Source: an uncultured Arenimonas sp.
GTDB taxonomy: Bacteria; Pseudomonadota; Gammaproteobacteria; Xanthomonadales; Xanthomonadaceae
Length of the DNA: 8,672 nt
Assembly: GCA_946480565.1 (NCBI GenBank)
Contig: CAMLKR010000094.1
Coordinates: forward strand, 1-8,672
Reading direction: 5' to 3'
Both the position numbers and the translations under genes were made by a program. Numbering within the stretch: position 1 is the stretch's first letter; each line of letters starts with the position of its first letter. The notes below the pieces were generated by a model. The model searched no databases, was not told the DNA's origin, and saw only the letters and a list, made by a program, of their open reading frames with translations. Positions 7,541 through 8,672 of the stretch are shown here, piece by piece.

Positions 7541-8500
7541 ATGGAACTGTCCCTGGACCTGTTGACGGCGAACCTGCTTTCGCCGGTCGTGCTGGCCTTC
7601 GGCCTGGGCCTGCTGGCCCGCGGACTGCGCAGCGATCTGGAGGTTCCCCCGGCCATCCAGTCCTACCTGTCGATCTTCCTGCTGCTGGCGATCGGGCTCA
7701 AGGGTGGCGTGGCCCTGCACCAGGGCGCTCCGGACAACCTCGGGCTGCTGCTGGCGGTCACCGTGGTCGCCGGAATCGCCACGGCCGGCACCGCCTACCT
7801 GCTCGCCCGGACCTGGCTGCGCGACGATGCGCTGCAGGCCGGCGCCATCGCCGCGCACTACGGATCGGTGTCGGCGGTGACCTTCATCGCCGCCCAGCAG
7901 TTCGTCGAACGCAATGGCGAAGGCTCGCCCGCGGTGCTGGTCGCGTTGGTGGTGGCGCTGGAGATCCCCGCCATCCTGCTGGGCATCGGTCTGGCCCGGG
8001 GCGGCGGCCGGCCGAGCTGGCCGCAGGTGCGCGAAGTGCTGACCGGCCGCACGGCCATCCTGCTGCTGGGCGGGCTGGCGATCGGTGCCATCGCCGGCCG
8101 GGACGGGGTGAAGGCGGTGGACGCGATGTATTTCCAGCTTTTCCAGGGCATGTTGATGCTGTTCATGCTCGACATGGGCCTGGTGGCGGCCAACCAGCTG
8201 CGGCAGCTGCGTGGCGGCGTGGCCCGCCTGGTGGTGTACGCGACCGTGCTGCCGCTGCTGCATGGACTGGCCGGCGTGGCCGTGGGCCATGCACTCGGCC
8301 TCGGGGCCGCGGGCGCCACCGTGTTCGGGGCCATGCTGGCCAGTGCCTCGTACATCGCCGCGCCGGCCTCGGTGCGCGCCTCGCTGCCGGCGGCCGACGC
8401 GGGCCGCTGCATCACCGCGTCGCTGGGCCTCACCTTTCCCTTCAACCTGGCGCTGGGCATCCCGGCCTACGCCGCGTTCGCCGGCTGGCTCGGGGCCTGA
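7541..8500 (+). CDS. SbtA-family permease (sodium-dependent bicarbonate transporter type)
   Basis: The 319-residue integral membrane protein resembles the SbtA / DUF897 family, whose cyanobacterial members import bicarbonate with sodium. I count about ten hydrophobic segments in two halves. The halves carry related signature motifs: GAIAAHYGSVSAVTF (101-115) in the first, and GAMLASASYIAAPASVRASL (263-282) with TFPFNLALGIPAY (298-310) in the second. EIPAILLGIG (141-150) is the family's first-half helix, and the inter-half loop around residues 152-170 is polar. It starts 3 bases after the 3-hydroxyanthranilate dioxygenase stop and ends 25 bases before ACMSD, so it belongs to the catabolic cluster. 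The PII-like partner SbtB is not adjacent. Bicarbonate is the family-based substrate guess; another carboxylate (for example a pathway aromatic acid) is possible. The family call is good, the substrate unproven. Confidence 0.8.
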   Translation: MELSLDLLTANLLSPVVLAFGLGLLARGLRSDLEVPPAIQSYLSIFLLLAIGLKGGVALHQGAPDNLGLLLAVTVVAGIATAGTAYLLARTWLRDDALQAGAIAAHYGSVSAVTFIAAQQFVERNGEGSPAVLVALVVALEIPAILLGIGLARGGGRPSWPQVREVLTGRTAILLLGGLAIGAIAGRDGVKAVDAMYFQLFQGMLMLFMLDMGLVAANQLRQLRGGVARLVVYATVLPLLHGLAGVAVGHALGLGAAGATVFGAMLASASYIAAPASVRASLPAADAGRCITASLGLTFPFNLALGIPAYAAFAGWLGA

Positions 8501-8504
8501 GCCC

Positions 8505-8525
8505 GGGAGGGCTAGAATCCACTCC
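8505..8525 (+). promoter_or_regulatory. Candidate promoter with near-leaderless start for ACMSD
   Basis: TAGAAT at 8513-8518 is a good -10 hexamer (5 of 6 with TATAAT) in a GC-rich background. Transcription would start about 7 bases later, at 8525-8526, which is the ATG of ACMSD. The purine-rich GGGAGGG at 8505-8511 ends 14 bases from the ATG, too far for a normal Shine-Dalgarno. No convincing -35 hexamer is present at 16-18 bases upstream. This suggests that ACMSD can be transcribed apart from the upstream genes as a leaderless mRNA. Confidence 0.45.
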
Positions 8526-8672
8526 ATGCTCAAGATCGACACCCACGCCCATTACCTGCCCCGGACCTGGCCGAACCTCGCCGAGAAGTACGGGGACGCA
8601 CGTTTCCCGGTGATCCATCACGAGGACGGCCGCGCCCGCATCTACAAGGACGGCAAGTTCTTCCGCGAGATA
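8526..8672 (+). CDS. nbaD: 2-Amino-3-carboxymuconate 6-semialdehyde decarboxylase (ACMSD), 3'-truncated by the window edge
   Basis: ACMSD is a zinc amidohydrolase-superfamily decarboxylase. It converts 2-amino-3-carboxymuconate 6-semialdehyde to 2-aminomuconate 6-semialdehyde plus CO2, drawing flux away from spontaneous quinolinate formation. Only the first 49 of about 330 expected residues are present, and the frame runs open off the right edge. The metal-binding HxH motif of the first barrel strand is visible as His7 and His9 in KIDTHAHYLP, followed by TWPNLAEKYG, VIHHEDG and YKDGKFFRE, which match the N-terminus of ACMSD (notably the animal type as I remember it). The genetic context, directly downstream of the dioxygenase and permease, supports the call. 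The remaining ligands (a later His and Asp) are outside the window. Start ATG 8526 follows a probable -10 box. Confidence 0.9.
   Translation, partial: MLKIDTHAHYLPRTWPNLAEKYGDARFPVIHHEDGRARIYKDGKFFREI

Noticed and set aside
6974..8542. Long minus-strand open frame (522 codons) antisense to the dioxygenase and permease genes
   Set aside because: Its translation is Gln/Arg/Gly/His-rich with no domain signal and lies wholly opposite well-recognised genes. In DNA of this GC content, stop codons are rare in the antisense frame.
7039..8613. Long plus-strand open frame (524 codons) in another frame across the dioxygenase, permease and ACMSD
   Set aside because: It gives low-complexity Arg/Gly/Ala/Pro sequence, and the three genes it crosses have clear family motifs in their own frames.

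Overview
This is a compact, GC-rich (roughly 70% by eye) bacterial chromosome segment. Every recognisable gene lies on the + strand and intergenic gaps are 0-51 bases. Base composition, the E. coli-like AsnS and Nei, and very short or absent 5' leaders at two probable promoters suggest a gammaproteobacterium of the Xanthomonadaceae/Lysobacteraceae type (Lysobacter, Luteimonas or similar). This assignment is an inference from gene content and composition, not from a marker search. No tRNA, rRNA, CRISPR array, insertion sequence or long repeat was seen, and there is no gene-free stretch above 300 bases.

Left half (1-4416): the 3' part of asnS (asparaginyl-tRNA synthetase) enters from the left edge. 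It is followed by two small unrecognised proteins: a 98-residue protein with two hydrophobic segments and a 113-residue, very acidic protein. Next come a PaiB-type FMN-binding protein, an overlapping short-chain dehydrogenase-like protein whose catalytic Tyr and Lys are replaced by Ser and Arg, a single-domain PilZ protein (GTG start), and nei (endonuclease VIII).

Right half (4468-8672): this is a lower kynurenine / 3-hydroxyanthranilate catabolic cluster. It encodes 2-aminomuconate 6-semialdehyde dehydrogenase, a beta-carbonic anhydrase, a RidA-family protein fitting 2-aminomuconate deaminase, 3-hydroxyanthranilate 3,4-dioxygenase, an SbtA-type (sodium-dependent bicarbonate) permease, and the first 49 codons of 2-amino-3-carboxymuconate 6-semialdehyde decarboxylase (ACMSD). 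In pathway order the enzymes open the 3-hydroxyanthranilate ring, decarboxylate the product (releasing CO2), oxidise the semialdehyde and deaminate 2-aminomuconate. Kynurenine monooxygenase and kynureninase are not in the window.

The most interesting point is the presence of two inorganic-carbon genes, carbonic anhydrase and an SbtA-like permease, inside a pathway whose committed step releases CO2. The carbonic anhydrase stop codon overlaps the deaminase start, and the permease lies 3 bases after the dioxygenase and just before the decarboxylase. This suggests a CO2/bicarbonate-handling module coupled to tryptophan catabolism, or a permease retuned to another carboxylate. Two -10-like boxes placed so that transcription would begin almost at the ATG (before the dehydrogenase and before ACMSD) suggest leaderless mRNAs and two transcription units.
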